NCBI GenBank assembly: GCA_001465935.1
Contig: LNKV01000001.1
Coordinates: forward strand, 1 to 64,000
DNA: 64,000 bases
Direction of reading: 5' to 3'
From: Clarireedia homoeocarpa
Lineage: Eukaryota; Ascomycota; Leotiomycetes; Helotiales; Rutstroemiaceae
The translations under genes were made by a program, and so were the position numbers. Shown in pieces: positions 10,885 to 23,440 of the stretch. Position 1 is the first letter of the stretch. Every line of letters begins with the position of its first letter. The notes under the pieces are model-generated. The model had not been told where the DNA came from, made no database searches, and was given only the letters and a program-made list of their open reading frames with translations.

Positions 10885-12003
10885 AACCTTTTGATGGGTG
10901 TTTGGTGTAAGTTGGTTGTTGGCTACCCTCGTTCTGTGTGCCAAAGGTCTCAAAAGGTGCCTGAATAATGTCGGTGATTCCAATATCTGTAGGGTTCCAA
11001 GGGATTCGTATACAAGATCTCAGGATCCTAATAGTTAGAGAATCAGCGTCGCCTTCCAGCTTTCTATCTACCCCATTTTGCGATCTTCTAGTATTCGGAT
11101 ACACAAGCCCGACGCTCTTCTCAAAATGCTGGGCCTACTCTGATGGTGTCTCTTGAGATAGATATAATATCTTACTAGTATCTAGCACATCAATCCAAGC
11201 ACGGGCTTGCTTAGAGGTAGCTTCAATGTTCCACTAAGCGCACTATAACCACAAGAGTACACATGCGATGCTTGTGATGCCTTACCGGATACATTGCTAG
11301 CTTCTCAACCACGCCGTAACCGAAGCATGTAAACAAATAAGCATCCTGTGTTTCGCCAGTAAAGCCTGTCGAACACTTCATGGTTCACTCTGCACAAGCG
11401 GTAAAGGCGAAAGTCACAATACTATCTCGTGGTGGCGAACACCAACGCGTGCCTCTGAATAGAGTGTTTCCCCCTCTTTTGGAAGACGTTCAGGAAAATG
11501 TTGTGTGATGCCAGTTAGCACATGTGAATCCCGAAAATTGGTAGACCTGGTATACTTCTCGAACTATAAGTCGTTGCTAAACCATCGATGGCTACAAGGG
11601 AGTGAAGATTTCTGGTCCTTTAATACCTCTAAACTGATGCTTCTTGCACACCATGATCTGCCGATGAGTTGGCGCTGATTAGCTGCCATGACATCCTTGG
11701 GAGGAAAGCACTAATTATATTGACAACCAGCTGGTGGCTTGAGACGTCAAGTATGATACCATCATCCGTGTAGGTCACCACTAGGTTACTACTATGTAAG
11801 TGAGGTCTCAACTAGAGCCTGGATGTTGACGGGAGAACAGAAACCCCAAATCAGATACCGCCAGCAAGTCAATATCTCTATCATGTGAGAAAGGAGCTAT
11901 TCTGGGAACTCTGATTGTCATAAAAATATACATATACTTTCTATAAGTTCATGTATTTGTACAAGATAATTTATACAAACAAAAAGTCATTACAAGTGGA
12001 TAT
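10885..12003. other. Intergenic, no gene supported
   Basis: Minus-strand translation shows scattered open fragments with stops and no conserved motif I can name. It could be a decayed gene near the LTR, but nothing supports a function. Confidence 0.5.
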
Positions 12004-13064
12004 CTACGCTATTCGATCTAATAGTTCATACCGGTCCTTCCCATTGGCCCTTCTCCATAATGCAAAACCCCTCCTCTGTGGCTTTCCTGACTTCATCACC
12101 CATATCGTCCACGTCCACCAAAGACATCCCCCAATCACTCCGGCGATGGCAAAGCCAGATACGGTCAAAAGCAACCAATGCCTGCCCATCCAAAAGATGG
12201 TCTGGGCATCATTTCCATGCCAACTGCTTCCCTTGGAGATGTTGAAGAAACTCCATGCATGCTTGTTATATTCATCAGGCATAAGGTTGCGAACGCGATC
12301 GCCTTCCTCGTGAGCCACCTTCGACCATTCTACCCAGAGAGCGGAGAGGAAAAGTGGTCCTGTGCTGTACATAACAGTGATGTATGGCATGCCCCAATTT
12401 CGGTTGTAGCTTTGTAGGGATTCGATAACACGAAGGAAGAATGGATGTTGCGGAACAGACCCCATTGCGTCGTTGCTGATGCCAGTTGGTATTGTTCGGC
12501 GGAGCCAGGCTGGGTAGCTAAGTAAAGGATCGAGTCGGCGATTGCAGCCGTCGTCCAAATCAATATAGATTCCACCGTAGAACGCCAAGACGAAATAACG
12601 AATAGCGTCTGCTCGCTGAATGGGGAAAGGGTAGTTGTCGAAAGTTTCCAAAAACCATGGGTATTCGGCTGCAATGAATTCTCTCGATTTAGCATCCGTC
12701 CATAACTGCGAATGAGTTAGTATACTATCCGGCTTCCTTGGTCAGCTCTAGGTTCTCTTACCTTGTATTCATAATCCTCATGCAAATCGATACACGACTG
12801 CTGCCCGGCCTTCCACTGCAACGGTATCGAAGTATTGATATATGTCTGATGAATGATCTTAGGAATGAGTTGCTTCCGATTGTCGATCAGATCTGAGCCC
12901 GGCGCTGGGATCTCCGAGCGATGTATAGCGTCTGCAGCGCCATCTTCGAAGAGCAGCGAGATCAGGGTGCTGAAGGCATTGACCAGGAAACCAATTATAA
13001 TGAAATTGATAACCAGGAAAATGAGAGTGCCGCGCCTCATGGTAGAGAAGGGTCTGTAGAACAT
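12004..13064 (-). CDS. SUR1: GT32 mannosyltransferase, MIPC-synthase (SUR1/CSH1) like
   Basis: Probable catalytic subunit transferring mannose from GDP-mannose to inositol phosphorylceramide in the Golgi. Exons are 13064-12762 and 12705-12004 (56-bp intron), giving 334 residues. The first exon holds an N-terminal membrane anchor (LIFLVINFIIIGFLVNAF) and the IPKIIHQTYI motif that opens the sugar-transferase domain. The second exon holds the DXD-type metal and nucleotide-sugar site, GGIYIDLDDGCNRRLD, and a C-terminal membrane segment around GFAIAGVIGGCLWW. This two-anchor architecture matches yeast Sur1/Csh1. An in-frame ATG at 13040 is an alternative start. Other GT32 enzymes (Och1-like) are less likely given the C-terminal anchor. 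Confidence 0.83.
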
Positions 13065-13403
13065 GCAAGAGAGATTTACTCTTAGGTTTTGCGTGCGCGC
13101 GTTTGGGGCGAGGAGGAGGTTTTGCTCGGGGTTCAGATGCTTCGAGTCTCAGATAAGGGGTAGGATAGTTTGGAGGGGTCGATTATGCTAGAGCTACTCC
13201 CAAGGAGCAAAATATTATCCAATATCGAGGTGAAGTGATCTTTGTGACTTTGTTGAAGGAGCGTAAATAGTAGGTAGGCGGATGGTTCGTAGAGGAGGAA
13301 GATTCGTAGGCCGTTAAACACTTGCTCTCGTTTGTGAAGGCTTGTTCGTTACAGTACTGAAGAAAGATATTAAAAAGTCTAAATGAAGTAAATGGGTGAA
13401 GGC

Positions 13404-13474
13404 TTGAAGACTTGAAGACTTGAAGGGTTGAAGGGTTGAAGGTTTGAAGATTTGAAGATTTGAAGATTTGAAAG
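13404..13474 (+). repeat. 8-bp minisatellite
   Basis: About eight tandem copies of TTGAAGNN (variants AC, GG, GT, AT). Confidence 0.85.
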
Positions 13475-14444
13475 AGGAAAGGAATAAAGTTCTAACAATA
13501 TAAAGTATCAACACCAAAAGACCGGAATCGTGTCTATGTAGTGTGTACAAAGAGAACGGGGTTTTTAATATATATAAAAAAAAAAACTCAAATCAAAGAA
13601 GCCGAGTTAGTAGAGGCGGTAGTCTTGTGTCTTGTGTAGAATGTAAAATGCAAAATGCAAAATTATAATATGTAAAATATACCAAGTACAGTAAGTTATA
13701 CTTGTAACTTACAGAATTCGCGTCTCCAGATTGCAATGATGCGAACGGGCAGTGCCTTGCCCTGTCCTGCAGTAGTCCTTGTGGTTCCAACTAAAGTTGC
13801 ATAGCCTCGAGCAGCTCTCTGACCAGTTCCGACTTATTCTTCCGACTATTCTTATCTACGGAGGCACATCGTACATATACATATTATATTACCTATTCTT
13901 ACCTACATCGTACATATTCCCTATTCTTACCCACATCGTACATATTACCCGTTTAGTCAATGATCACTGCTGTGTGCATGCATTTTAAGGGGCGCCCTGA
14001 ACACTTTGTACATACGAAGTACAGTATCTGAGCTTGATCCTACGAAGTACGTAATTCTTACAGATTGTTCCCAACCGCTTCTACTGCACAGTGTGCGCGG
14101 TAAAAACGTGCGGATAGAGCTATGTACATGAACCCTCTTATGAAGCCTCTCATCAACCCTCTCTCCTCCTCCCTCTCACCGCAAGTCAAACCACGGAAGC
14201 ATATCGCGGAATAGACATCACACCGTCACCGCAAGCCCACACGAAAACAACTACTGTACTACTACCACTACCACCACTACCCTCGCAATCTTTGCCTTCG
14301 TTGAACTTGACAGAGTTGGGATCCCTCATCAGGATTCTGCGATGTACATGGACATGTCACCAGCGGTCATTGGAATGACCGATGCAAGCGATGATTGGTT
14401 TTTCGCCTCAAAGCCTCTGGGGGAAAAGAGTTCGACGCGCGTGT

Positions 14445-14590
14445 TCTCCTTGTCCTCCTTGTCCTCCTTGTCGTCCTTGTCGTCCTTGTCCTCCCTGTCC
14501 TCCCTGTCCTCCCTGTCCTCCCTGTCCTCCCTGTCCTCCCTGTCCTCCCTGTCCTTCTTGTCCTCCTCGTCCTCCTCGTCCTTCTTCCCT
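14445..14590 (+). repeat. 9-bp minisatellite (TCCTNGTCC type)
   Basis: About sixteen near-perfect copies of a 9-bp CT-rich unit (variants with TTG, CTG, TCG). Three overlapping plus-strand frames through it translate to Ser/Leu, Cys/Pro and Val/Leu runs, the signature of a simple repeat rather than a gene. Confidence 0.85.
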
Positions 14591-15188
14591 AGCTGGGTAA
14601 CTTTTCCCTATCCCTTTATTACTGAGTTACCTGCTAGGCCCAATTATTGCACCGCAACCCGCACACCTCTACCGCGCCATCGTATTCCGCGTATTCTACC
14701 GAATGTCTTCATGACCCTAAAAGAACTAGCCTCGGAATGCGAAATTCTTGTGCGATATCCGAGCTCCACTTCATAATCCATTTTCGAAAAGAACCAATCA
14801 GAACAGTGCAAGGACATTAGATGGCATAAATCCTAGTCCTCTATTTGATGATCACCAAACTTTCATAATTTCCATCCTTCCAACCCGGATCTTTTGGAGC
14901 GACATAATTACCGGCTTAGCAATAACCCATGTCACTTCCCTGATCTGTTTCGTGGATTTCATGCCACTGGTGAAGCTTACTGTTTCAACCATTGAAGGAA
15001 GCCGACGATTACAGCGAAAAAGTATCTCCGTTGCCGTGCGATATACTAACCCGCAAAGTCACTGATTGTCCTTGAGCAGACCCCCCGCTTTGCGGACATT
15101 AACCATTTGATTGTAGCTCCATAAACCAAAGAATCACCAAGTGGTGCGCATCTTGTTGCACGCGAATAGTTACAGAATTCAACAACAC

Positions 15189-16514
15189 CTAAGTCATGCT
15201 TAGCCCTGGCATACTTCCAGGCATTGCATATTCTTCCCCTCTTGCTCTATGTCTCCATCGCATACTATCCTCATGCGCGTCCCGCTCAGTTCGCGTCCTG
15301 GCTGACGTTTCCGCTTCCGCCTCTCTCCTTGCCTCTTCTCTCAAGTTTCTTTCTACGTCCCTACTTCTCGCTCTACCGATGTTTACAGGTTCTGGTGGGG
15401 TTACTTCTTCGCCCCCGCGTGTGTTCTTCTTTCGCGGCCATAAGCTGGGCAGTTCGATCTGCTGGAAGCGTGGCTCAACGCATCTTTCGTCGAACCAGGT
15501 ATGAAGACGAGCTTCAATGAGTTGTGCAATCTTCGGTACATCCTGTAACCTTGACCGACTGCCCACCAAACTTCTTATTGATAAATCGAGTCTGTAATCA
15601 TCTAGGAAACAGAAAGCAAGTGTGGTTGGGCTTGAATTCAGTGGACTCCCAGGAACAAAAGAGATAGATAGAGTACCGCTGAACCGAACGACCGAGACCG
15701 CCAGAGCCACAGGCAATACGGCCACGAGAGGCTTGGGATAGTTTAGTAACAGTTTTGTCTCAACTGCTAGTGTGATGAAATCACTCAAATCCACATCCAT
15801 CCGTGCCTGTAACCTCCCATGTTCCCGTGAAGCCGACGATCCTTCCCCAGCCCTTCCTGTGCCCAAAGCTACCCCGTCCTCATCTACTGGTATGACTCGA
15901 CAGTTGCTGAAGATCGGAAAATCCTCCCCAAGACTAAGTTCGGTGACTTTGATCTCATCTAAGAAATCCGGCCGCGAGCTACCGTTCAGCGCTTTCGTAA
16001 GAGACGTGAGGATAGCATCATCATGCTGAGCATCGCTCCTGAATTGAGCAATAGTCTGCGCAATCAAGACGTTGAACCAATCCAGGCTTTCAGGCTGGTG
16101 GCTGTTGACATTGTAGTATGTTTTGTTCAGGATAGTTGTAGTGGTCAAGGGAGGAGGATTCCGAAGTACGCTCGAGCGTTTTCTATTGAGGGTTTGAGAT
16201 CCGAGTCGAGGGGTAGAGCTTCGCAGACTCAATAGAGACTTTTTATGTGCCAATGTTCTGGACCTGCGTTCAGTCGCTCGAATTGCTGCTGTGACGTCTG
16301 GGGACGGTGGGTCGCCGAATATGAAGAACTTTATGAATGCACCGATTAGGATGGCTATTGAGAGCTGTCCTAGGAGGAGACCTTGAGTAAAGGAGAGTCT
16401 GAGGAGCAGTGATCAGCATTGCTTCAGCTACAGTTGTTATTTCAGGGTAGCAGCTTGAAGGAGGGGCACGTACGAGGATTCAGCCTTATTTGCGGTAGGC
16501 TCTGGGAGGGACAT
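15189..16514 (-). CDS. mmm1: ERMES subunit Mmm1
   Basis: ER-anchored subunit of the ER-mitochondria encounter structure, which tethers the two organelles and moves phospholipids between them. Exons are 16514-16474 (13 codons plus two bases) and 16398-15189, with a 75-bp intron, giving 416 residues. A short luminal N-terminus ([10 protein letters not shown]) is followed by one membrane segment ([20 protein letters not shown], about 20-40). The lipid-binding SMP domain runs from about residue 118 ([14 protein letters not shown]) to about 330. The C-terminus is a basic, charged tail. The tiny first exon restores the canonical N-terminus. Mdm10, Mdm12 and Mdm34, its partners, are not in the window. 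Confidence 0.93.
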
Positions 16515-17264
16515 TTCATTCCACAGGATCGAGAGGCAGGGGTAGAGCGTTTGTATTATTTTATGATCGACAAGATACCATTGTTGTAAAGTTGAGATCT
16601 TTTGTTCGTGTAACGTGTAAATTCGCTTTTACATTTTCTGAAATACAAATTTGAAGGTATTTCTCGGTGGAACGATAACCGCTTCTGAACCGACGTCATA
16701 TTCCCAAGCAAAACTTGTGCTGTTTAAAAGCACTATACTTTATGATTTTTATCTCAAATGATTATACCTTCATCCATAAGAATAAATAGCTAGAATATTG
16801 CGGTATTTATTATACATTCCATATACCGCCTATATGACCCTGCCCCAGCCCTGTGCAAGAGGGCACGAAAAATCATTGCAAAACTCATCAGATTTTGCTG
16901 CTCAGATATTACCAATTTCATTCTATGCAGTCTCCATTACTCGTTATAGGCATGAAGGCCATACGCCGTTACCTCGCAACTCAAACCCAAGGGGATGTTA
17001 TATGCATCAGGTTAAAACGAAAATGCTTATATCAAGAATGGGCGTCCCACCATTCCCTACATCTACTCGTCAAACAGAAAAAAGTGTATGATACAAATAT
17101 GAAGTCATCGATAAGCCCCTAGTTCAACATAAAGATGTATGCAGAACCATCTAACAAGGTATTCGCTCGCTCTCAAGATCTTGCTCAAGTATTGATTATG
17201 AGTCCTCAATGGCGCGATGCCGGGGGTCATTGACAGGTTCAGCAGGATGCATTGCCATAACTTC
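16515..17264. other. Intergenic, no gene seen
   Basis: AT-rich spacer between the MMM1 start and the GDP-mannose transporter stop. Nothing beyond flanking UTR-type sequence. Confidence 0.6.
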
Positions 17265-18608
17265 TTACGCGCTTGAAGCATCGCGGTTGCTTTGAGAACT
17301 GGCGCTCATGACTGGTTGAGTAGTGGGGAGAGTCATCTTCGCTCTTTGGGTTTGTCTGACCTTTGCCCAGGCATAGACAATACCACTGACGAAGCCGATG
17401 ATGATGGCAGAAACACTTCCAAATGTGACAGGAGCTGCGAAGAATATAAGACCACTGACAGCGATGGGCAACTTGTTCAAGGCCCCAACCATAGAGTAGG
17501 TCGTGGAGGAAGTGACACGAATACACCAGGCCGAGCAGTAAGAAATGAAGATGGTAGCCAAACCAGAGTAGATCATACCAAGGATCAGGCTGTTTCGAGT
17601 ATCGAGCGGGAAGTTCTTGATAAGATTCTCCGATGACCAGTCTTCGAAGCAAAGCGAACAAACGAAGAGAACGGGAATGGTAAGGAGGTTGTTGTAGAAC
17701 ATAGCTAGAAACATATTAGTGCTCACCCTATAACCCAGTAGGAATGGAGAAGCTTACTGTCCCAATCACTGAAGTTCATCTTCTTGATGACTTTGCGCAT
17801 GGATAGAACGTATGCCGCTGTGCAGAAAACGTTCATGCCCATCCATGCATACCCTGCATTAAGTGTCGACAAGGCAGCAGCAGCCTCTGCAGACTGGGTG
17901 GCGGCACCTCCATAAAGAGCATGCTGAATATCGGCCCATGCAGCAACAACTGAACTCAGAACCATAAGACCAAAGGAGAATAGCGCAGCTGCACTAACAC
18001 TTCCTCCGAACCACAAGACTTCACCGTATGCGATAACAATGATAGTCAAATTCTTGAAGATGGTGTAGACAGGAACGGAGAGGAATTGCAGAGCCTTAGT
18101 ACTGGTATAAATCATTCCGACGAGAAGCAATGAGATAGGAAACCCTTTGAGCCTGATTAGCTCCCAGCCAGAATCCCAAAATCGTTATGGCTGTAGTATA
18201 CTCACATGTCTTCGCCTTCTTGGTGTCGAATGGTGCTAGATTTGTGATCAAGCCGGCTTGCTTGCAGATTATAATTGCAATGATACACACAACAGACTGC
18301 GAGACTGGATTAGTGAAGATGTCTTTGTGATGGGTCTCAATGTTCAAACGGACCTGAATAGCGAGGTAGAAGAAATTCAAATTCCAATTCGACCCAGATA
18401 CACAGTATTTGTTTGTTACTGTCATAGAAATCGAAGCCAAACAGTAGGCAAGAATCGAGATAGGAGCACTATTCGTGATGTTGGAGAGCGAAGACGTAGG
18501 GCTGCCTTTGGGTGCCCCTGGTTTGGCCAGGAACGGATCCCTCTGTGACGGTGAGGAGCGCCCATTGAAGTTGCGCATCTCAAGATCCTCATTCTTCTTG
18601 TCGTCCAT
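17265..18608 (-). CDS. VRG4: Golgi GDP-mannose transporter
   Basis: Exchanges cytosolic GDP-mannose for luminal GMP across the Golgi membrane, supplying mannosylation of proteins and sphingolipids. Exons are 18608-18354, 18296-18206, 18144-17758 and 17704-17265, giving 390 residues. The nucleotide-sugar-transporter fold shows about ten hydrophobic segments. The GDP-mannose signature GALNKLP lies in the last exon, after [20 protein letters not shown]. The charged cytosolic N-terminus and the Ser/Gln-rich tail are usual for the family. Splice junctions rebuild the segments [13 protein letters not shown] and SDWDTMFYNNLL. It lies 4 kb from the GT32 mannosyltransferase that would use its substrate. 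Confidence 0.94.
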
Positions 18609-19435
18609 CTTTGCGGTTCCTTGCTCACTAATGTATGTTTATGGTTATTGTCGAGTCGAGTTTCGGGAGACGCGAAAGGAGATGAAGATAATCAACAGTG
18701 GACGCAGGGGAAGCTCCGGTCCGGTTAGATAAACCGAAGATATAAAATGAGGGAAAGTTATCAAGACGGAAATATCTGCCGTTGATATCTGCGAATTCTC
18801 CAGGCAAACAAAATTTATTATAGAATGGAATGCGTGAGTGAAAAGGAGTGCTCGAAGTCTGGAGTAATCTTACGAATGCCAGTCGAGGTAAAAAATATTT
18901 GGCCTTGACCGGTTTGTCATTTCTGTCCTCTCCGACTTTCACTTCCTCCAAATCTTTGAAGTCTTGGCAAGTTACGTGGGTATTACGCGGACCCAACGGA
19001 TCATTGAAAGGTCATTGGCCATGTAAGTACAGTAAGAAGTTTATTCAGTTAGTTAGTGTGACAAAAATAGGAAATCCAACACGATGCCAGACTTCACCCT
19101 TTTTTTATGCGAAAGTACGACCTACAATAACAATTCCATATAAAGCCGCAGGAGAAGAGAATAGAGCTAAAAAGGCGAAAGCGAAGTGAGAGGTTCTGAA
19201 ATCCTGAGTGAGGACGGTGTTAATCAAGGATTTGCGTAGAACATCAGAACACTGCAAACCCATCTAAGACTGTTTACGAGCACTTGGCCTCAGCGAAAAT
19301 CGTTTTTGCTAACAGTGAAAAGCATATTGTTTGCAAGATTATCACGAGGTTCTATATTCGTGTCTATTAATACAGCCGTTGTTTCTAAGTGATTGCGACT
19401 CTGTCACTGTATATTTGTGTCCAACTTCTTCTACC
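18609..19435. other. Divergent promoter region
   Basis: The GDP-mannose transporter and PLP1 are transcribed away from each other from this 827-bp spacer. No further gene is visible. Confidence 0.6.
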
Positions 19436-20263
19436 ATGTCGAACACTCTTGATCCTCATGTGGCGTCAGTGCTTGACCAAGCCGGCTCGGATGATGAAGA
19501 TGCTGTAAGTGCGCAACCAGGTTATTTTTGTGGTTCTTCTTGGTCAATGGAGTAGGATGATGTTGCGAGTGTACGCTTCGTGAACCAAGGCGTTTTCAAG
19601 CCCTACAGCATCATAGGAACTTCCCATTCATTCTTCACCACTTGTACATTCTCTGACACGATCGATTAGCTCATTGCTTCTCTGGAGGATTCCCCTGCGA
19701 TCGATGCTTTTCGTGAGCAGAGAATACAACAGTTGCACGCAGAGTTTACACGTGCCAAAGCCCAAAAGACCCAAGGGTTTGGCAACTACACTGAGATAAA
19801 GGAGGAAAAGGCGCTGATGGATTTGACCACTGAAGTCAAGTGTGCCCTTGTACACTTTTCCAAAGACGACTTCAACCGATGCGGCATCATGGATACTCAT
19901 CTTGCTGTGAGTATTTCCATCCGATATGATTGTCAAAGCTAAGATACATTCCAGGCCCTAGCACCGAAGCATCTTGACACGAGGTTCCTGAAAATAGACG
20001 TCGAGAATGCCCCGTTTCTCGTTACAAAATTAAAGGTGCAAGTTTTACCTTGTGTTCTAGCATTTATCGATGGTGCTGTGGTGGACCGCATCGTTGGGTT
20101 CGAGGGCTTGGGATATACCCCTGACACTTTCACTACAAAAGACTTAGAAGCCAGACTTTTGTCGTCCGGAGTAGTGAAGCGACAGACTACAAGCACTTTG
20201 TACGCGGATAAAGTAGCTAAAAAGCAAGAGGTTGAGGATGATGATGATGATGATTGGGATTGA
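19436..20263 (+). CDS. PLP1: Phosducin-like, thioredoxin-fold protein (Plp1/TXNDC9)
   Basis: Cytosolic co-chaperone of the CCT/TRiC chaperonin, acting on tubulin, actin or G-protein folding in relatives. Exons are 19436-19504, 19670-19906 and 19955-20263, giving 204 residues. A short acidic N-terminus and an IREQRIQQL-type helix (FREQRIQQLHAEF) come before the thioredoxin-like domain, with ALVHFSKDDFNRCGIMDTH and FLKIDVENAPFLVTKL. The redox CXXC is absent (RCGIM), as in this family. The protein ends in a poly-Asp tail (DDDDDDWD). The first intron (165 bp) is longer than the second (48 bp). Confidence 0.9.
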
Positions 20264-20777
20264 GATCAAGGGTCGAATGGTCAGGAGTAGTCATAGGACT
20301 AATCTGATTGTTGTCCGAAGTGCACATGAGCTCGCACTTAATTGCATGTGGAAATTTCTTCCCCATGGTAAATGCTGGAGCGTGGTATAAAGGGAGGTAT
20401 AGCTATGAGATATGCCATTTGGTTCTTATGACGGGAGAGGAGATGGGGGCTCCAAGGCAATCTCGCTTGCCGCATTGAGATAATGCATTAAGATGCCATA
20501 TAGAGCGATTTCCTAGTCAGAAGCGTTGGGGAATGCTTGACATTAAGATCTTGCAAATGAGAGAAGACGAGAAGACGAATCTATCTTTGCTATTGATTTG
20601 ATTTCTACCTAACAGATCTTTAGGACCGAGCATGATTGCGCAAGGATCCTGCTCATGACCACTGTCTGGGAACATCACTTTATAGGACACGTGCAAGAAT
20701 GATAAGAATTAAGCTAGCTCAAATGTATTTTCGATGTTTGATGTTTGGCATTGGCACTAGATTAAGATGGGGGCCAA
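20264..20777. other. Convergent 3' spacer
   Basis: Shared 3' region of PLP1 and RCE1; nothing recognisable. Confidence 0.6.
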
Positions 20778-22000
20778 TCAGAATTTAAGCAGTGCGGATT
20801 CACTTGCAGACAAAATCCACAGATACCTCCACCAGGAATATGCGCCCACAAAAAGCAGAATATAGTATACGACACTCCATGTTATGCCCAGCTCACCATT
20901 AACCACAGGAGATTTTGCATCTTCACTTCTCTTACTAGCTCCTACATCAGGGCCAATTACTGTCTCTGCAGATTCGCCTCTTGTCACTCGTCCCCAAAAT
21001 CTTGGGAATCCCATCCAATTGCAGAAAGCGTGTACGACAATAACGGCTAGAAGACTACCCGTTCGGAGATAGAGAAAGGTAGCGTATCCACCAAACAAGG
21101 TGGTGTATGAGAATTGGAGCAAAGACCGGAGGATTGCTCCAAGCATAGGACTATGTGGATGTGTGATTCTATATTCGTAAAAGTGGTGGAGGTGGGCAAG
21201 GCCAAAAATGATTGGTGTCAAGAAGATGATGGTAGTATTCGATGTCTTGGCAAGCAGAAGGAGGGGCACCGAAGCTGCTCGAAACAGTACTTCTTCTGTT
21301 ACGGGACCCTGCAGAACGATGTTAGCACAATTTATAATCTTAGCAGTGGTCTAACTTACAGCGACGATATTCCGATATGGGATCCAACCTTTCAATGCGC
21401 TCAGTCCTCGAAGTCGAACCCAATCATGCCACTGTCCCTCAGCAATGCCTGCCTCAAAGAGGGGTCCCATAAAGAGAATTGCAGTTAGAGCAACGCATTT
21501 GGCCGTCTCAACCAAGCCGACTGGGAATATTCCCATAGAGTGTAAAGTTTTGACCAGGTCGCCATTTTTCACCGAGAACAGTAGAACGAAGCTGCTTATA
21601 CACACAATGATACATGATATAGTGACTGATCGTATACGTCCACGGATCACTGACGGCGCATCGCGAGACAGTTGAGGAGAGGGTCGAGTAGTGGGGGATA
21701 GATAGAACGGTATTACGTAGATGAGAGTGTACAGAACCTGGGAAATGATCAGCCAGACTTCTGCAGACGTTTAGGATGGAGGGGAGACAGACCAACAAGG
21801 ACACCGCGGTGGTAGTACTAATAACAGGTACTTCCTTTTCTGCACAGGTTGGTTAGCAGGGCACCAACAGAAGCATTTTTGAACCATTAATCTAGGAACA
21901 ACCTTTACCGGGGATCTGCAATAGAGAAAGAAATTCGATACCGACCCTTTTCCCCAGTGTAGTATGCTTTCAGACGAGAATAGATTCCAGTCGGTGCCAT
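20778..22000 (-). CDS. RCE1: CAAX prenyl protease 2 (Rce1)
   Basis: ER-membrane endoprotease that removes the last three residues of farnesylated or geranylgeranylated CAAX proteins such as Ras and a-factor. Exons are 22000-21946, 21839-21793, 21737-21360 and 21308-20778, giving 336 residues. The family's catalytic EExxxR reads GPVTEEVLFR (about 161-170), and the downstream His motif reads FGLAHLHHFYE. HAFCNWMGFP near the end is the third conserved motif. Several membrane segments are evident. Exons 3 and 4 are certain. Exon 1 (MAPTGIYSRLKAYYTGEK) and its GTCGGT donor are an inference that keeps the frame and gives a sensible N-terminus. Confidence 0.88.
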
Positions 22001-22890
22001 GGCTGCATAGATTTGCGTAGATTACTCTTTCAATGCTCTCACGAGTCCGTCCCGCAATTCTGGTAACGGCGACGGCAAGGGTAATTGGGACGAACAGCTG
22101 CAAGGATATCTTCTCGAAGATCCTCCACAGATAACAGACACGCCTTGAATGGCGGCTTGGATTGTAGAATGTCGCGTATCGAGGTGTGAGATTTGACAAT
22201 AAGGTGAGGCACCTCCGCTCACGTTGGTACGACTGTGGTGACGACGTTCAAACAAAATGTGGAGTAAGCTTTCTGAGGAAGACAGGGATAAAGCAACGAG
22301 TCCTCAGAATCCACAATTCTAGAAAGACGGCGACGGCACAGAAGGACCTTCGGAAACGCGCATAATTATGGGCTTGGAATTGAAGGTCAAACAATAAAGT
22401 GATAGAGATAACTTATCATATCCACATTGTTCTTCGTTTATTCAGACAATTATTCATCCATCAACTCCATGCCGAGGTTCTTCCCACTTGGCTCTCAGTT
22501 ATGCTCAACTAATAAAGACTTCCTTTTATTATCACCAAATTTACAGTTAATTATGCCGTCCCTGCTATAAGAAGTCGTTGCGGATACAAAACGAAGCTCT
22601 AGATTTTTTGTCGGTCCCGGTTCCTCTATGGACAAGGTTACCCTAGAAACGGGAGCTTTTGAACTCAAGGAAGTAGATACCGGTCATTCCAAGCGCGCAA
22701 GCTGCCTGGGGAGTCAATCAAGCTTAACGGATCCACGTATAGGATGGATTGTTTGGAGTGTAGGGAGAAAGGAGTAGGGAGTACGGGTCGAAAGGATTGA
22801 ATTGAATGAATGGCAAGGAGACTCTCTACTCCGTACGCGGACAGATCAAACCCGACGTATACAGTACTACTACTATCAAACCCGACGGTC

Positions 22891-22930
22891 CAAATTAGCT
22901 CTATCAGATCCAAATTAGCTCTATCAGATT
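22891..22930 (+). repeat. 20-bp tandem duplication
   Basis: CCAAATTAGCTCTATCAGAT occurs twice head to tail, identical. Confidence 0.9.
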
Positions 22931-23380
22931 TACCCACGAACGCGTTCATGACGCGGTCTACGCCCCCAAACTTAGCGAATATAGGCGAATATAGGCCTGG
23001 GTGCAAATTTGTATACTTCGTATATTCATTGTTCAATTGAATCCAGTCTCATGGTGACACGGAATGAGATTCGAAGGACTCTCTATTTACTTTATTTCGC
23101 TTCCTCCGTGGCACGGCTTTACAGAGTAAAGTGTAAACAGTCCAAGCTTCAGTCCATGCTCCGACCTTCCAGGGCGGAACGGCAAAATGTTGAGCCTTTC
23201 AAGACCCACTATCGTGAATCTAATACCCACAAACCCATGTTCGAGATAGAGAAAGTCTTTTCTGGAGGCTGGTTGTAGATTGCATGATGTGACAATGTCT
23301 CGACGAAGTAATGCATGGCGAGTAGCCTCATAGCAGGATACTGTAGATGGGAAGAGGATAAGTTAGGAGATAATTCGTTG

Positions 23381-23440
23381 AAGCAGAAGCAGGAGCAAAA
23401 GCAGGAGCAAAAGCAGGAGCAGAGGCAGAGGCAGAAGCAG
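23381..23440 (+). repeat. GCAGGA/GCAAAA hexamer repeat
   Basis: Imperfect 6/12-bp units (AAGCAGGAGCAA and variants). Confidence 0.8.

Larger units (their letters stand above)
13065..15188. other. Intergenic with simple repeats
   Basis: Between the GT32 gene start and the MMM1 stop. It contains the two minisatellites listed separately and short ACATCGTACATAT-type repeats near 13865-13950. No gene is supported. Confidence 0.65.

Noticed and set aside
14342..14776. 144-codon plus-strand frame with a long Ser-Leu-Ser repeat
   Set aside because: The repeat is a 9-bp minisatellite open in all three frames; no conserved flanking protein sequence.
21771..22199. 142-codon minus-strand frame at the RCE1 5' end
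   Set aside because: It runs through the two RCE1 introns in a different frame; the spliced RCE1 model explains the region better.
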